Shown here: positions 32,907 to 44,448 of the stretch, in pieces
How positions within the stretch are numbered: the first letter of the stretch is position 1
Layout of the letters: every line of letters begins with the position of its first letter
Source of the DNA: Ustilago trichophora
Taxonomy: Eukaryota > Basidiomycota > Ustilaginomycetes > Ustilaginales > Ustilaginaceae
Assembly (NCBI GenBank): GCA_900323505.1
Contig: OOIN01000012.1
Location: 124,001-188,000, forward strand
Direction: 5' to 3'
Length of the DNA stretch: 64,000 nucleotides
Translations under genes and position numbers: made by a program
The notes under the pieces: generated by a model
What the model was told of the DNA's origin: nothing
Seen by the model: only the letters and a program-made list of their open reading frames with translations
Database searches by the model: none

Positions 32907-33518
32907 GTAGATCGTACAACAACGCGATCCCCGGATCATCTCCTCTTTCCATTTTACATATCGCTGCCGTCGTCACCGGGCTACCCGCAATTCTCAGCCA
33001 TTGTCTCTATGTTCTGTCATGTTTGCTTCGACGTGTCCACATTCCAGCTCTCACCGATACCTGGCCAGCGCCAATCTGCACGTCTCATGTCTCTTTTTCT
33101 CTGCCCTTGTGTGACTTTTCGTTGTCCTCTGTCATGCAACTGCAATTCAATATAGAAAGTTTCAGATCCATGGGTTGCGAGTGATGTTGCGTCGAGAAGG
33201 AACGGTGATACGAATGTACAGTAGGCACCAGCTGAGCAGCTTACTTTGCGCCAGGACGACAGGCACGGCAATCAAAACGGCCTTTTGATCGCCATGCCGT
33301 ACCAAAAGAAATTAGTGGAATAAAAAGAAACCGGAAAAAAAGGAAATGTGAAATTCCATGCTGCTGGTGCTTGGGAAAGAAGAAAAATAGCCGCGGCATG
33401 ACTGCACAGCTGTATGGTCTGCAAGATAAGGCTCGCACCACGGTCCCGGTTCCGGTCGCCGCACAAGCCGTCCTGATTTCCCTTGCTTCCACCATCATCT
33501 ACTGCACTGATCATCAGC
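32907..33518. other. Intergenic between DnaJ and amidotransferase genes
   Basis: No gene. A TACAG-type site lies near 33212 and an A-rich patch at about 33305-33390. Confidence 0.6.
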
Positions 33519-34490
33519 ATGGCTCAGCAACAGAAGAAAAAGATTGTATCGATTGCACTGCTGGTGGCCGACACCCCTCCGCCGCCCGTTGTGGCTGTTC
33601 GAGGAGACTACACCAAGATCTATCCTCGATTTTTGCAAGAGTCGCTCAACACGATCAAGCGACATTCATGGCAGCCGCATGTAGAGCTACATGTGCGTTG
33701 CTACGACGTGGTTAACAAGATGGAGTATCCTGACGAGGGACAGCTTGGAGATGGATTGTGGGATGCAGTTATGATTACAGGAAGCGCTTCGTCGGCGTAT
33801 CTTGATCTGGATTGGACTAAGAAGCTAGCAGCGTTCTTGCGAGCAACAGCAGAGAACCATCCGCTGGTTCGACTGATTGGTATCTGCTACGGTCATCAGA
33901 TTCTGTCGCGTGCTTTCGACGGTGTGGTCGAGGCCAACCCAAAGGGCTGGGAGTTGGGCACCACTTCATGTACACTCACTGACCAAGGTCGAGAGCTCTT
34001 GGGCTACGACGAGCCAAACGACACCGATCAGATGGCCATCCAACAAGTTCACAAGGATCATGTCATCGACCTTCCACCCGACTTTCAAGGCGAGAGCTTC
34101 GAAAACCTCGCCTCGACCGACATCTCGCCCATCCAATCGCTCATCCTCAAATACCCAACCGAAGCACCTCCACTGCCTTCCACAGCCCAAACCTCGGCTT
34201 ACATGGCTTTCGACATTGAAGACTCGGGAACCGCCTCTTCGGGTCCTCATCCATTGCGATCGTTGCACGTGCTCACCTTCCAAGGCCATCCAGAATTCGA
34301 CCGCGAGATCGTGGAAAACATCATCGAGGTGCGCACAGAGATGGGAATCGTCACGGGCGAATTGCGCGAGCGCTCCCTCGAGAACGCAAAGAAACCCCAC
34401 GACGGCTTGAAACTCGGCCGTGCCATCCTCGCCATGCTCGGCGTGGAAGAAGCCCGTACCGATACGGGCGACAGCATGCTCAACATTTGA
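33519..34490 (+). CDS. Class I glutamine amidotransferase-like protein
   Basis: ATG at 33519 (MAQQQKKKIVSIALLVAD) gives 323 residues; nothing in the preceding 12 codons is an ATG. The Cys nucleophile is Cys123 in LIGICYGHQILSRAF, and the His-Glu pair is His257/Glu259 in LTFQGHPEFDREI, so the catalytic triad is complete. The protein is a stand-alone amidotransferase domain without a synthetase. It resembles the widespread GMP-synthase-related group (yeast YLR126C-like; plant gamma-glutamyl peptidases are distant relatives). The likely reaction is hydrolysis of a gamma-glutamyl or glutamine substrate, but substrate and partner are unknown. Position after the DnaJ gene looks incidental. Confidence 0.9.
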   Translation: MAQQQKKKIVSIALLVADTPPPPVVAVRGDYTKIYPRFLQESLNTIKRHSWQPHVELHVRCYDVVNKMEYPDEGQLGDGLWDAVMITGSASSAYLDLDWTKKLAAFLRATAENHPLVRLIGICYGHQILSRAFDGVVEANPKGWELGTTSCTLTDQGRELLGYDEPNDTDQMAIQQVHKDHVIDLPPDFQGESFENLASTDISPIQSLILKYPTEAPPLPSTAQTSAYMAFDIEDSGTASSGPHPLRSLHVLTFQGHPEFDREIVENIIEVRTEMGIVTGELRERSLENAKKPHDGLKLGRAILAMLGVEEARTDTGDSMLNI

Positions 34491-34598
34491 TCTTTGAAAC
34501 ATGTACTCAACCTCTGTCGCTTCTGAAACTCAATCACTACGCACACCTTGATCACATTTGCGCGCTGTATACAAAGTTGCATTTCGAGTTTGACCCTT

Positions 34599-36710
34599 TC
34601 ATCGCACGATCCAGCAGCTGCCACAATAAAGACACTTGGTCGCTGCTGCCAGCATGTCGAATTGCCGAGCAGTCTGACCCGGCTTGCCTGGCACCAGCGA
34701 CTTTGACCAGCAACCCGTGCAAACGCGGACCTCGCGATCCGATATTGGGGCTAGGCTGACCGAGCAGCGCGGCCACACATGGCCCTTCTGGCATCGAGCC
34801 CAGCCAAAGTTGTCCTGTTCCTTGTCCCACGAGAGGGTGAGCTGTGTTTGGCAGGCAGCACATGATTCATCTGTCGCAGCGTCTTGACTTTGGCCTGACT
34901 TTTTGAACCAGTCACGCAGGATGAACTCCTTGTGTCGCTTCCTGAGTGTGGAGAGTGATGCAAGGTGACTCTTTGATGAGCTGTCGAGGCGAAGCGTCAA
35001 AAGGTAGAGGAGGCGCTCCTTTGCATTGCGAACTTGCGCAAACTTCAAAGATTCACTTTTGTCGTCAGCAGCCGACGCATCTAGCAAAGGACGCCAGCGT
35101 TGCTCGACGGCCGACAGCAGCTGATCCCGGAAAGCGTCCGGCTGCTGGTGGGTGCAAAGACAGGCGAGGATGGTGCAAACGACGAGATAAGGAGGCGAGC
35201 TGGTTGTGAGACTGACACGCTCCAGTGCCTCGTCGAGTATTTTGACCGGCTGAACGTTGCCATTGTGGATCACTTCCATCTGATAGCGAATGATTTCCGA
35301 GACGTTGTAGCCGAGAAAAGCGACGCGCTCATCCGTGCGAACAGCGCCCACAACGGAAGCGGAAGAGAGACTTGAGCCAGGGTCAGTCTGGTAGCCTAGG
35401 AAAGCCTGGTGGAGTTCATGCTTGCGTTGAAGAGTCTCTGTCAAGGGCGGATATCCCGAGAGAGTCGGTGGGTATATAGGGGACAAGGTACGAGGAAGCG
35501 ATCGAGGCAGTGGTATTGCCAGTGAGGGTATAAGGTACACGCGCAAGTCTTGAAGGACCACCTGTACGCTGTACTGAGGATCTGAGCAGTCGCCGACGCT
35601 GATCGCAGGGGAGAAGGGATCGTAGCTGCTGTTGGGCTCCGTGGCCAATGTCAAGGTTACGGTCTGTGCGGTCCGAACATCGTAGACGTGGACTTTGCCG
35701 ATGGTGGAGTATATCAAATGATGGTTGTGCCAATGCCAGGCCGATATCATGGAGTGATGCGAGTAGACGGTGCCCAGAGTCGAGAGTCGAACGAAGGGAC
35801 GGTCTTCCTGGACGCAAAAGTCGCACAATCTTATACCGCCTTCATCTTGAAAGGCGATTGTCGCTTGCGATGTAGCGTCATTAGCATCCACCCGAGTGGA
35901 CAGGATGAGCTGTTGGATGCTTGTGTCGCTCGCCTGGGTTGCAGAGAGAAACGTGCAGTGGCCCGTGATGGGTTGACATTCCCAGAGTGCGATGTGGCCT
36001 GACCGAGTGCCTGCAACAATGTATGTGGACGAGTTTGTTGGACTGGGATGGATGAAGGAGGCACAAAGGACCTCGGTAGCCATCTGCTTCTTTCGGAGCA
36101 GCGCGCGTGATTGAGTGAAGACAAGCTTGTGGCCGTCTGCATGGGGGCCGGCTCCAGACGATGGCGCAGCATCAAGATTCGTGAGGTCGGCCACAGGGCT
36201 CAAGTCGATAGCATGTAGCAGTTGCCACTCGCCAGTCCAGGCGTTACGAGGTGCGCCAAGTACGAAAAGGTCTTGCTCTGAGGTAGTAGCGAGGATGAGG
36301 CAGCTTCCATGAGGACCCATACCAGGTTTGGACCAGCTTGCCGAAGACCACTGAATGCCGAGAAAACGCGGATCGACGGACGAATGGTCAGACTCGAGCA
36401 GGAGTCTACGACGTACGGAATGTTGGCCTTGAAGGAAAGACTTGACGTTGATCTGGATGACCGAGTGCGGGAAGCAACCGTCCCAGTCCGGATGGCAATC
36501 TAGATCTTGTGCGCGACTTTGTCCCGCGAGATTTGGATGCAAACCGACCAGGGGGGAGAGCATAACGATGGCATCTTGCGTTACGACAAGAGCTTGACCA
36601 AGATCTGACCACTCCAGGTTGCCAAGAAGCGATGACACTGATGACAGGGCAATCGAGCAGGCCCGAACTCTCTCGATTCTCTGAGGAGCAGAGTTAGGGT
36701 GGGTGACCAT
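34599..36710 (-). CDS. TFIIIC subunit with WD-type N-terminus and zinc-finger C-terminus (TFIIIC90/GTF3C4-like)
   Basis: A single exon of 703 codons from ATG 36710. The N-terminal 400 residues contain beta-propeller-like repeats (LEWSDLGQALVVTQDAIVML, AGTRSGHIALWECQP, SAWHWHNHHLIYSTIGKVHV). The C-terminal 100 residues form a cysteine-rich module: CAACQTQLTLSW, ARCQKGHVWPRCSVSL, CTGCWSK and CLYCGSCW. This combination (propeller plus zf-TFIIIC) is that of the 90-kDa subunit of RNA polymerase III factor TFIIIC, which binds tRNA-gene promoters. The divergence typical of this subunit makes sequence-only assignment moderate. It shares a 438-bp divergent promoter region with the TBC-Uba4 gene. Confidence 0.75.
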   Translation of the reverse strand: MVTHPNSAPQRIERVRACSIALSSVSSLLGNLEWSDLGQALVVTQDAIVMLSPLVGLHPNLAGQSRAQDLDCHPDWDGCFPHSVIQINVKSFLQGQHSVRRRLLLESDHSSVDPRFLGIQWSSASWSKPGMGPHGSCLILATTSEQDLFVLGAPRNAWTGEWQLLHAIDLSPVADLTNLDAAPSSGAGPHADGHKLVFTQSRALLRKKQMATEVLCASFIHPSPTNSSTYIVAGTRSGHIALWECQPITGHCTFLSATQASDTSIQQLILSTRVDANDATSQATIAFQDEGGIRLCDFCVQEDRPFVRLSTLGTVYSHHSMISAWHWHNHHLIYSTIGKVHVYDVRTAQTVTLTLATEPNSSYDPFSPAISVGDCSDPQYSVQVVLQDLRVYLIPSLAIPLPRSLPRTLSPIYPPTLSGYPPLTETLQRKHELHQAFLGYQTDPGSSLSSASVVGAVRTDERVAFLGYNVSEIIRYQMEVIHNGNVQPVKILDEALERVSLTTSSPPYLVVCTILACLCTHQQPDAFRDQLLSAVEQRWRPLLDASAADDKSESLKFAQVRNAKERLLYLLTLRLDSSSKSHLASLSTLRKRHKEFILRDWFKKSGQSQDAATDESCAACQTQLTLSWDKEQDNFGWARCQKGHVWPRCSVSLAPISDREVRVCTGCWSKSLVPGKPGQTARQFDMLAAATKCLYCGSCWIVR

Positions 36711-37148
36711 TGTGATGAGTCTCTGTATGGCATGGCAGTCGTGATGTGCTCAAGTGATAGAGCCAACTATGACTTGGTCAGCAATCGAATGTGATCGATC
36801 ATGGTGGTACGCTATTGATCTGTTGATTGGTAGTATCGATGGTTCGATGGAAAGCGTCTTTTCGAGTGTTGCCGACGTGTTGGTCTTGGGTGCAGCTTGG
36901 GACGCGCCGTGAGCAAACTCCACCTTTTGGCTTTCGTGCAACGGGACACGGAACACCAACTTGTTCATCTTTGGCTACTTGGCAACGACTCTTTGACACA
37001 CGATCCTCTTGACCGTCACACAATCTCACGAAGGGCGCAGAACAAACAAGGGCTACGTCGTCTCTTGTCCTGCTTCTGACGCCCTCGTATCACAGCAGTC
37101 AGTGACACTGTCACTCGATATCATTGAATCACTGGATTGACAGGCAAA
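36711..37148. promoter_or_regulatory. Divergent promoter region (TFIIIC subunit / TBC-Uba4)
   Basis: 438 bp separate the two start codons, so both promoters must lie here. No TATA element is obvious. Confidence 0.6.
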
Positions 37149-40100
37149 ATGAGCGATCCTCTAGCTGCCACTTCAGCAGTTCCTCCGACACGACAGGGTC
37201 ATACGAATCCCACGCCAAGCCATTCCAAGGCTATTGATGATGCATCTTTGAGGTGAGTCGTCACAAACCAACGTGAGAGAAAATTTGGTCACAGGGTTAA
37301 TCCTTTCGGCTCTTCTTTACGCTTCTCACCTCACCCTCACAGCTCGAACTGGATGGCACTCTTGAGAGGCACAACCTCATCGCCAATCGAAGCACTCAGG
37401 ATTCGTGGCATCGAAGGCAAGATAGCCAAGGACGATGGCGCATCGCTCCGATGGATCCAATGGAAGCTCTTTCTCACCGAGCACATCTCGAGCATCCCTT
37501 CCTCATGGTCTGCTCTCTTGGAACGCGACAGAGAGGCATACAATGAATTGCGCTGTCGCCTACTGCGCGCTCCAGATGGCAACTATCCCCCCGAAGTGGG
37601 CTTTGACGGCACGCATACAACCCTAGACTCAACAACCAACGCTATCGTCTCGCGACAAAGCCCACAGACTCGATCAGCTCCAATCAGGCCGGTAGTCGTC
37701 CACGATCTCTCTGTCAACAATCCGCTCAGCTTAGATGACTCCAACCCTTGGAAAGCTTATTACTCTACTCTTGAAACTAGAAGGGTTATCTTGCAGGATG
37801 TGGAAAGGACCTTCCCTGATATCGACCTCTTCCGCCTCACCAATGTCCAGCAATCCTTGACCAACATCCTCTTCCTTTGGACCCTCGAGAATGACGATGT
37901 CGGCTACAGACAAGGCATGCACGAGCTTGCTGCTGTTCTATGGAAAGTGCGAAGCGATGGCGCTGTTGATGCTCGAAGCCTCTCCTCCAGTGCGCCGTCC
38001 AGAGCTTCCACACAGGCTTCCGCCGATGCTCCCTTCAGGCACGCGCTTGCCGACGTCTTCATCGAGCACGACGTCTACACTCTCTTCTGCATTCTAATGC
38101 AAAGCGCAAAAAGCTGGTATGCTTGGCGTGACAGTCCCAGCCGAGATGCTGTCCCCACACCCTCACCTTCTCCATCCATCTCCGCCAAACAAGCGTTGGA
38201 CACCCGCAATTCAGCAGAGACCCCGCGTCGAACGCTTCCCATCGTCGCCAAGTGCGAAGCCATCCTCGAACTATTGCGCCACATTGATCCTGCCTTGGCT
38301 CATCACCTTCAGAGCCTCGGCATCGAACCTCAAATCTTTTGCCTACGATGGATTCGCATGATCTTCACTCGCGAGTTTGCTTTGGACGATGCACTTGCCA
38401 TTTGGGATGGTCTCTTCGCTTCGGGAAGCTCGCTGGAACTCATCGATTATGTCTGCATTGCCATGCTACTCCGAATCCGTAACCAGCTCCTTGCAGGTGA
38501 CCACAGCTCTGCCTTACAAAGTCTGCTCCGATACCCTCCAGAAGCCCAGGTACAGCCGAACCTCTTAATCAAGCAAGCCATCTTCTTGCGAGACAACGGA
38601 CTTCAACCCAGCACCGGTGTGGCGGTAGTCATGCAAAACAGAGACCTCCTGGGTATTGCGGTACGCTCCACCGATGATTCGACTCACGGTGCTTCGCCTG
38701 TTCGGCAAGCTCCTGCCTCCCCATCGCAGCGGTATGGTGCCCAGAAATACGCAACGGTCGGAAAGGCTCCATCAGGGCCAGTCAGCAGAGCATCACCATG
38801 GAGCCGCATGCAAGACGCTAACGCTGCACCGCAGAACGGTAGGCCAGAACATCGGCGCTGGCAGTCGCCCCCTGCAGCTGGAGATCCGCTTGGTGTATCA
38901 CAAGAATCTACTTTCAGTGATGACGCCAATGGGCCCCGAGCTTTTGGCATCAATCCATCTGCGTACCTGCCTGAAGGCTTCAGCGACCTCGCCAAGGGCT
39001 GGTACGAGCGATCCGAGCTGCCTCAAACCCTCAACAGTGCCATTGCTAACGTTTCAAGAACGGTCGCAGCAGCAGCTGGTGCTTACGGATCCAACAAAGT
39101 TGAGACGTCTGGCTTTCCTTCCGGCTTCGATCAGGCCTTTACCAACCAGACTGGACCCACGAGCACCGCTCCTCCATCCACAGTAGGCCATGCAGCTTCG
39201 AGCAGGACCAGACCCAAGCTATTCGTCGTCGATCCTGAAGAGACTGCTCAGAGATCAAATCCAGAGCACGTCGAACAGCCCTCCAAGCTGACTACCGCTA
39301 ACAAGGCCATCGGCTCAGCCCTTTCGCTTTGCATCGAGGTTTTGGAGCAGAGTTGGCTCGACCGATCTACGAATAATGACAAAGTCCATCCAGATGAAAT
39401 GGAGCAGAGCGATCTCAACACTCTGATGAGCTTCACCGCCCTCAAGCACATTCGCGATGTTCTCGATGGAACAGCAAGCGAGTTCGACCCTTCAACCCTG
39501 CCCAAACCAATGTCGAAGTGTCAAAGTACGGAGGTCGGAACGGTGAAACAGCCTGTCAAGCAGACAGTAGACGAGCCTGTCACTGAAATCCATTCTATGC
39601 AAAAGCGAGAACGAGCAGCAGACCATGGCATTGTCAAGAGCGAGTCCTCGAAAGGGAACCCCGCCCTGCCCATGTCCCTCGTGGAATACGCGCGATACGG
39701 TCGGCAGATGATCCTTCCCGACTTTGGCCTCGCTGGGCAACTGCGTCTTCGCAAAGCCAAGGTCTTGGTCGTCGGTGCAGGTGGCCTCGGCTGCCCTGCT
39801 ATTCAGTACCTAGCTGCAGCTGGCGTAGGGCAGATCTCGATTCTGGACCATGACGTAGTGGAACCCTCCAACCTGGCGAGGCAGATCCTGCATAGCGATG
39901 CTACCGTTGGCATGCACAAGGCTGTTTCGGCTGCCCAAGCCGCAAAACAGATCAATCCATACATCACAGCGCTACCTATATCAGAAGCAATCAGCGCCTC
40001 CAACGCCCGTCAGATGATGCACGACCAAGATCTTGTGCTTGACTGCACAGACAACCCGCTCACCAGATACCTCATCTCCGACGCAGCCGTTCTCGAAGGT

Positions 40101-41060
40101 GTGCAGGTGGTCTCGGGCGCCGCTCAAGGCTATGATGGCCAGCTGGTCGTTCTGCACAAGCGAATCAAGCCCGAGTTTGCTGGACCAAAGGCCTCTGCCA
40201 TTGCATCGGGTGGCGCCGTTCGGGGTCCATGCTACCGATGCCTTTTTCCGAAAGCACCTCGACCTGACGAAGTGACGAATTGCGAAGATGGTGGCGTTCT
40301 CGGCGGCATAACCGGCCTTATTGGCACGATGCAGGCCTTGGAAGCGATCAAAATTCTCGCCGGGATTGGCGAAGATACTCCGCCCATGCTCACCCTCGTA
40401 TCTCCACTCACTTCGATGCCGTTCCGATGCGTAAAGATTCGTCCACGCCGTATCGCCACGTGTCGATCTTGCGGCGATTCTACGCAGGTATCGGAACCGA
40501 TGATTACAAACCTCGAGACGGAAGACTATGTCTCGTTTTGTGGTCTGGATGTTGCAACTCCTGGCGACGGTGGCCTTCCGAGGACAGCTGTTGCATCCAT
40601 GGATGGCAAAGCGCTGGTTGTAGATGTGCGGCCACCTGTCGAATACGGTATCACCAAGCTGGACGGTTCGCTCAATCTTCCAATCCAACAATTGCTCAAA
40701 GATCCACGAGAGGCATGGGACAAGATCAGAGATGCTCAACAAAAGACACCTTGCTCATCGGTGTTGGTCGTCTGCAAGAAGGGAAACGATTCAAAGCTTG
40801 CAGTCAAAGCTTTATTACAATGTCAGAAGCAGCTGGTCCAAGAAGGACAAATGCAAGCAGAAGCGGCGATGACTCTTGCCAAGACGCCTTCACATCCTTT
40901 AGAAGCATCAACGGACACAGCCACTCCCACTGTGCAAGCGATGGAAGTCGAAACAGCAAATCGAAGAACACAGAGCATCACCAACATGCAAATCTCGGAC
41001 CTCATCGGCGGACTTCGAGCCTACAGCAAAGACAAAGATCCCAACTTCCCCATCTATTAA
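37149..41060 (+). CDS. TBC-domain RabGAP fused to Uba4/MOCS3 (ThiF adenylyltransferase + rhodanese)
   Basis: Exon 1 (37149-37252) and exon 2 (37343-41060), joined over a 90-bp GTGAGT...CACAG intron, encode 1273 residues in one frame. Residues about 70-415 form a TBC domain resembling TBC1D5, with both catalytic fingers: ILQDVERTFPD (Arg) and GYRQGMHEL (Gln). A Ser-rich linker follows, then a short helix (about 700-715, FTALKHIRDVLDG) like the C-terminus of fungal TBC1D5 proteins. From residue 812 (MSLVEYARYGRQMILPDFGL) to about 1075 is a ThiF/MoeB fold: GAGGLGCPAIQYLAAAG (nucleotide), DCTDN, CYRC and CRSC zinc ligands, and the catalytic-Cys segment TNCEDGGVLGG. Residues about 1120-1270 form a rhodanese domain with active Cys in VVCKKGNDS. 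Uba4 activates the Urm1 sulfur carrier for tRNA thiolation. Internal initiation (Met787 or Met812) could give Uba4 alone. Confidence 0.92.
37253..37342 (+). other. Intron of the TBC-Uba4 gene
   Basis: Donor GTGAGT, acceptor CTCACAG. Splicing adds 38 residues upstream of Met at 37353. Confidence 0.85.
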
Positions 41061-41259
41061 CGCCATCAAACTCAACTCTTTATTGGCATCAATTCTTCCC
41101 ACGTTCTCAAAGCGTGGTCAAATAGACTCGTCATTTGCAATGCAGATAATCATGATGGGTACAAGTGATACAAGAGCTGTTGGTGTTTCTGTGTTGAATG
41201 TTGAAAAGTGTGTAGCAACCGCTACAATGAAGTGCAAAGCTGATGATGCTGGGCCCATG
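41061..41259. other. Convergent intergenic, 199 bp
   Basis: Shared 3' flank of the TBC-Uba4 gene and the YTH gene. No feature seen. Confidence 0.6.
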
Positions 41260-44200
41260 CTAGAGGGCGGAAGGGGCCAATCCGGCGACCTGTGCGGCTG
41301 ATACGGCGTCGGTATCTACGGTTGCATCGTGTGATCCTGCAACGGTATCGCCGTTCTTATCGTCTCTTAGGTCATTGAGCTGCTGCGATGTTGCGTTATT
41401 TGTACGAGATGTACCTGGCGCTAGACCGAGGCCTGAGATGGCATGCAGACGTTGCGGTGTTCCACTTGGCGGCGGTCTACGTGCGCCTCCGTTTGGCGAA
41501 GCGGCATTGGGCCTTGCCGTTAAGCCCAAATCAGGACTGGTCGGGTACGCCATACCACCAATCCCCAGCGCAGGAGACCCGCTCGTCTTAGGACTATTTC
41601 TCGGTTGCAATCCTCCCAAACCGAGCGCTGGGCTACTCGAAAGTGGCCTTTGCGCGGTCATCGTTCCCTGCCCTGTTGATCCTCGGCCCTGCATCTCGTA
41701 AAAGTTGAAATCCTGCAAAAGACTCGTCTTGGCACTGTACTCGGCCATGATGCGTAACACTTCCCTTCCAGCTTCGGGCGTCAACTCTTGCGTGTCTCGA
41801 GACTGGGTCACTGGTTTGCACTCTGGCGTGTTGGTGAGGCGGATGTGCCGTAGTTGATTGTTGGGGAGATCCTTGACGTAGATCCAACGCACTTTGAACG
41901 TTCCTTTCCACTTACCGTCTTGCGCCCAGACGTTGCTAGACGTGGCATAGTCGAGAGGCGTCAGCATCTGAGCCATACCGCAAAAGTGACCAGAGGCATT
42001 GACGGAATAGAAGAGGTAGATGGGACCATCGCTTGCACTTTCCCGGAACGCCTTGTCGAGGCGTTGGTTGCCTTTATCTGTCGATGCCCAGATCTCGTAC
42101 TTGAGCGATTTGTGCACGTCGTCCTCGGTATACGATTTGATGACAAAGAAGCGCGCGTTGGGCGGAGCGAGGTCAAAGGTTCCCGGTGCTGGGTTGTAGC
42201 CCTTTTGAAGCGCCAAGGATGCGGGATCGACCGGTGTAGGTGGTGCACCTCCTTCGGTATCGCCGCTAGTGAAGGGCGCTCCAGCGGGAGGAGGACGAGG
42301 AGATGGAGCCTGTGCATGCATCGGAGGGCGGAAGGGCGGTTGCGATGGCTGCATGGGGAACGAGGGTCCTCGCTGTGGAAGATTGCCCATACCACCGATG
42401 GGCGGAGAGCTAGGCAGAGGTCCACCGCGCAACTGTTGACCAATGGATTGCATGGGTCCATTGAGATCGATAGGCTGCATGCCGAAAAGGTGAGGCTCTT
42501 GCATCCCAATCGCGTTGTTACGCGCGCCGAGTTGGGCTTGGAGGAAAGCGCTACGCTGTTGCTCCTGCGCAAGAGCCATGCTGAGCGCCATGACGTTCGG
42601 ATCCATACCCATGGCCGGATAGGGTATGGCTGTTGACTGCTGCGCCCAAGACTGGGAATCAGCAGCTGCTCGTCCAGCAATGTTGTCCTTGTCCATCCAA
42701 CTTCCTGCGGGCGCCGCAGTAAAAGGTCCAAACCTCTGCGAAGGATCAGCGTCGAAGGTCGATGTGTTGGATCCAGTAGGATCGTTGGACTGGTGACGGG
42801 AATGGGCATGGCCAATCGGCGGGACATAGGCAGCCGCGGACAAGGGACCCGATGTGCCATTGGTTCGTTGACCACGCTGCAGGGCATCGCGGTTCGTCAC
42901 TAGCTGGGGGAGCTTCCTGGCACTGGAAGCACGGCTATCGGTGCTGCTCTGCGCAGACAGACTCGTCAACATGGTATGACTGGTGGGCGTCACCGAAGCA
43001 TGCGTATCGAGAGAATCTTCTGCAGCGAGCGCAGACGAACCCGACATGTCGAGGTTACCGAGGTTCTTGCCGAGTTCTGCAAGGGACGCAGAAGAAGCGT
43101 CGATGCCAGAGGGCATCCTAGTGTGAGAGCCGTCGAGGTTCTGTGACGGGAAGGATGCAGCGAAGCGGGAAGGCGATCCGATGGGATCTTGGGCGGGCTG
43201 ATTCCATGGAGCTTTGGAATAGCTGGTGGGCATGATGGGACTGCTTGCGACGGAAAGACTGGTTGGATGACGAACGGGGCTGAAAGCAGCATCTGTCCGT
43301 GAGTAAGAAGACATGACGGGATCTGCTACATCGCCAGCGTATCTGCTGAGGAGATCTGTTGAACGAGCGGCGAGTCGGTTGGCAGCCGAGCGTCCAGAGT
43401 GGTGGTTGAGCGACTGATGGCGGCGGACGAAGCTGGCCGAGCCACGCAGGGCCTGGGCTTCGGAAAGCGCGGCTTGCTGATCGAAGAGATCGACGGCACT
43501 GGAGCTGCCGGTGCGTTGATGGGCATCTGCAAAGAGATCGGATCGCGAGATGGGTGATGTTGGAAGAGAGGCGTCGGCGGGTGCGCCAAGCTGAGCTTGC
43601 GCAAAGAGGGAGGAGGACCAGGGATGGTCGGTCTGCATGGAGAGACTGTGAGATGCATTGGGATCCTGATGATGTTCATCACCTAGCGCATTGCTCGAAT
43701 GGATGAGCTTTTCCCAGTCATGCTCGTCCAAGTCTGAACCTCCAGTGATGGCGGAGAGACTGTTGAAAAGACTGGTTCGGCCGTGTGTGGCGCTGTGTGG
43801 CAAGTTGGAGGCGAGCTTGGAGGAATGACGGCTTGGCAAGGAGAGATTCCTGGAAACGCTCGACTTGGAGTAGAGTGCTTGTAGGGGCGAGAGCGAAGAT
43901 GCAAAATCTCGGGCAGCGTCGGATCGTGTCGAGGATGAGGCAAGGGGGTCGAGCGGAGGGTGATTGGTGGAAGGGGATGAACTCGATGGTGCATGGGCAC
44001 GTTCCATAGCGCTTACTGTAGCAGGCTGCGATGCTTGGTGTGCAATCGAGGCACCATCGCCGAGTGATTGATGGGCAGGATAGTCTTCGGGCTGTTCAAA
44101 ATGTTTCTCGAGACGAGGCTTGCCATGATGGCGGGCGCCATGGATGGTGTGGTTGCGACGCACACCGGCGCCTGAAGAGGGAGCAGGAGGTGGACTGCGC

Positions 44201-44307
44201 AGGCCTCCTGAGACGGTGCCCCATCTACTTGTAGCTGCGTGAGCGGTGAGGTCGGCGTCAGATGACGCGGTGTTGTGATCGGTTTGAAGGGGAGGAGTGA
44301 CAGACAT
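41260..44307 (-). CDS. YTH-domain RNA-binding protein (m6A reader, YTHDF-like)
   Basis: A single exon of 1015 codons. The N-terminal 700 residues are disordered Ser/Gln/Pro-rich sequence. The YTH domain spans about 715-855: [62 protein letters not shown] and [20 protein letters not shown]. The three tryptophans that build the methyladenosine cage (IWAST, NVWAQ, KWKG) are all present, so m6A binding is expected. Layout (long disordered N-terminus, YTH near the C-terminus, short disordered tail) is that of cytoplasmic YTHDF proteins and yeast Pho92, which regulate mRNA stability and translation. It is convergent with the TBC-Uba4 gene. Confidence 0.95.
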   Translation of the reverse strand: MSVTPPLQTDHNTASSDADLTAHAATSRWGTVSGGLRSPPPAPSSGAGVRRNHTIHGARHHGKPRLEKHFEQPEDYPAHQSLGDGASIAHQASQPATVSAMERAHAPSSSSPSTNHPPLDPLASSSTRSDAARDFASSLSPLQALYSKSSVSRNLSLPSRHSSKLASNLPHSATHGRTSLFNSLSAITGGSDLDEHDWEKLIHSSNALGDEHHQDPNASHSLSMQTDHPWSSSLFAQAQLGAPADASLPTSPISRSDLFADAHQRTGSSSAVDLFDQQAALSEAQALRGSASFVRRHQSLNHHSGRSAANRLAARSTDLLSRYAGDVADPVMSSYSRTDAAFSPVRHPTSLSVASSPIMPTSYSKAPWNQPAQDPIGSPSRFAASFPSQNLDGSHTRMPSGIDASSASLAELGKNLGNLDMSGSSALAAEDSLDTHASVTPTSHTMLTSLSAQSSTDSRASSARKLPQLVTNRDALQRGQRTNGTSGPLSAAAYVPPIGHAHSRHQSNDPTGSNTSTFDADPSQRFGPFTAAPAGSWMDKDNIAGRAAADSQSWAQQSTAIPYPAMGMDPNVMALSMALAQEQQRSAFLQAQLGARNNAIGMQEPHLFGMQPIDLNGPMQSIGQQLRGGPLPSSPPIGGMGNLPQRGPSFPMQPSQPPFRPPMHAQAPSPRPPPAGAPFTSGDTEGGAPPTPVDPASLALQKGYNPAPGTFDLAPPNARFFVIKSYTEDDVHKSLKYEIWASTDKGNQRLDKAFRESASDGPIYLFYSVNASGHFCGMAQMLTPLDYATSSNVWAQDGKWKGTFKVRWIYVKDLPNNQLRHIRLTNTPECKPVTQSRDTQELTPEAGREVLRIMAEYSAKTSLLQDFNFYEMQGRGSTGQGTMTAQRPLSSSPALGLGGLQPRNSPKTSGSPALGIGGMAYPTSPDLGLTARPNAASPNGGARRPPPSGTPQRLHAISGLGLAPGTSRTNNATSQQLNDLRDDKNGDTVAGSHDATVDTDAVSAAQVAGLAPSAL

Positions 44308-44417
44308 ATTTGTCTGTGGCTGAGCCTATGCGAATCGAACGAGTTGAGTTATGTCTGTGGTTGAGAGTCTGAAGGTCCGCTCAGCAGCAAAGAGATGGAT
44401 GCTAGGAATAAATGAGT

Positions 44418-44448
<31 letters not shown>

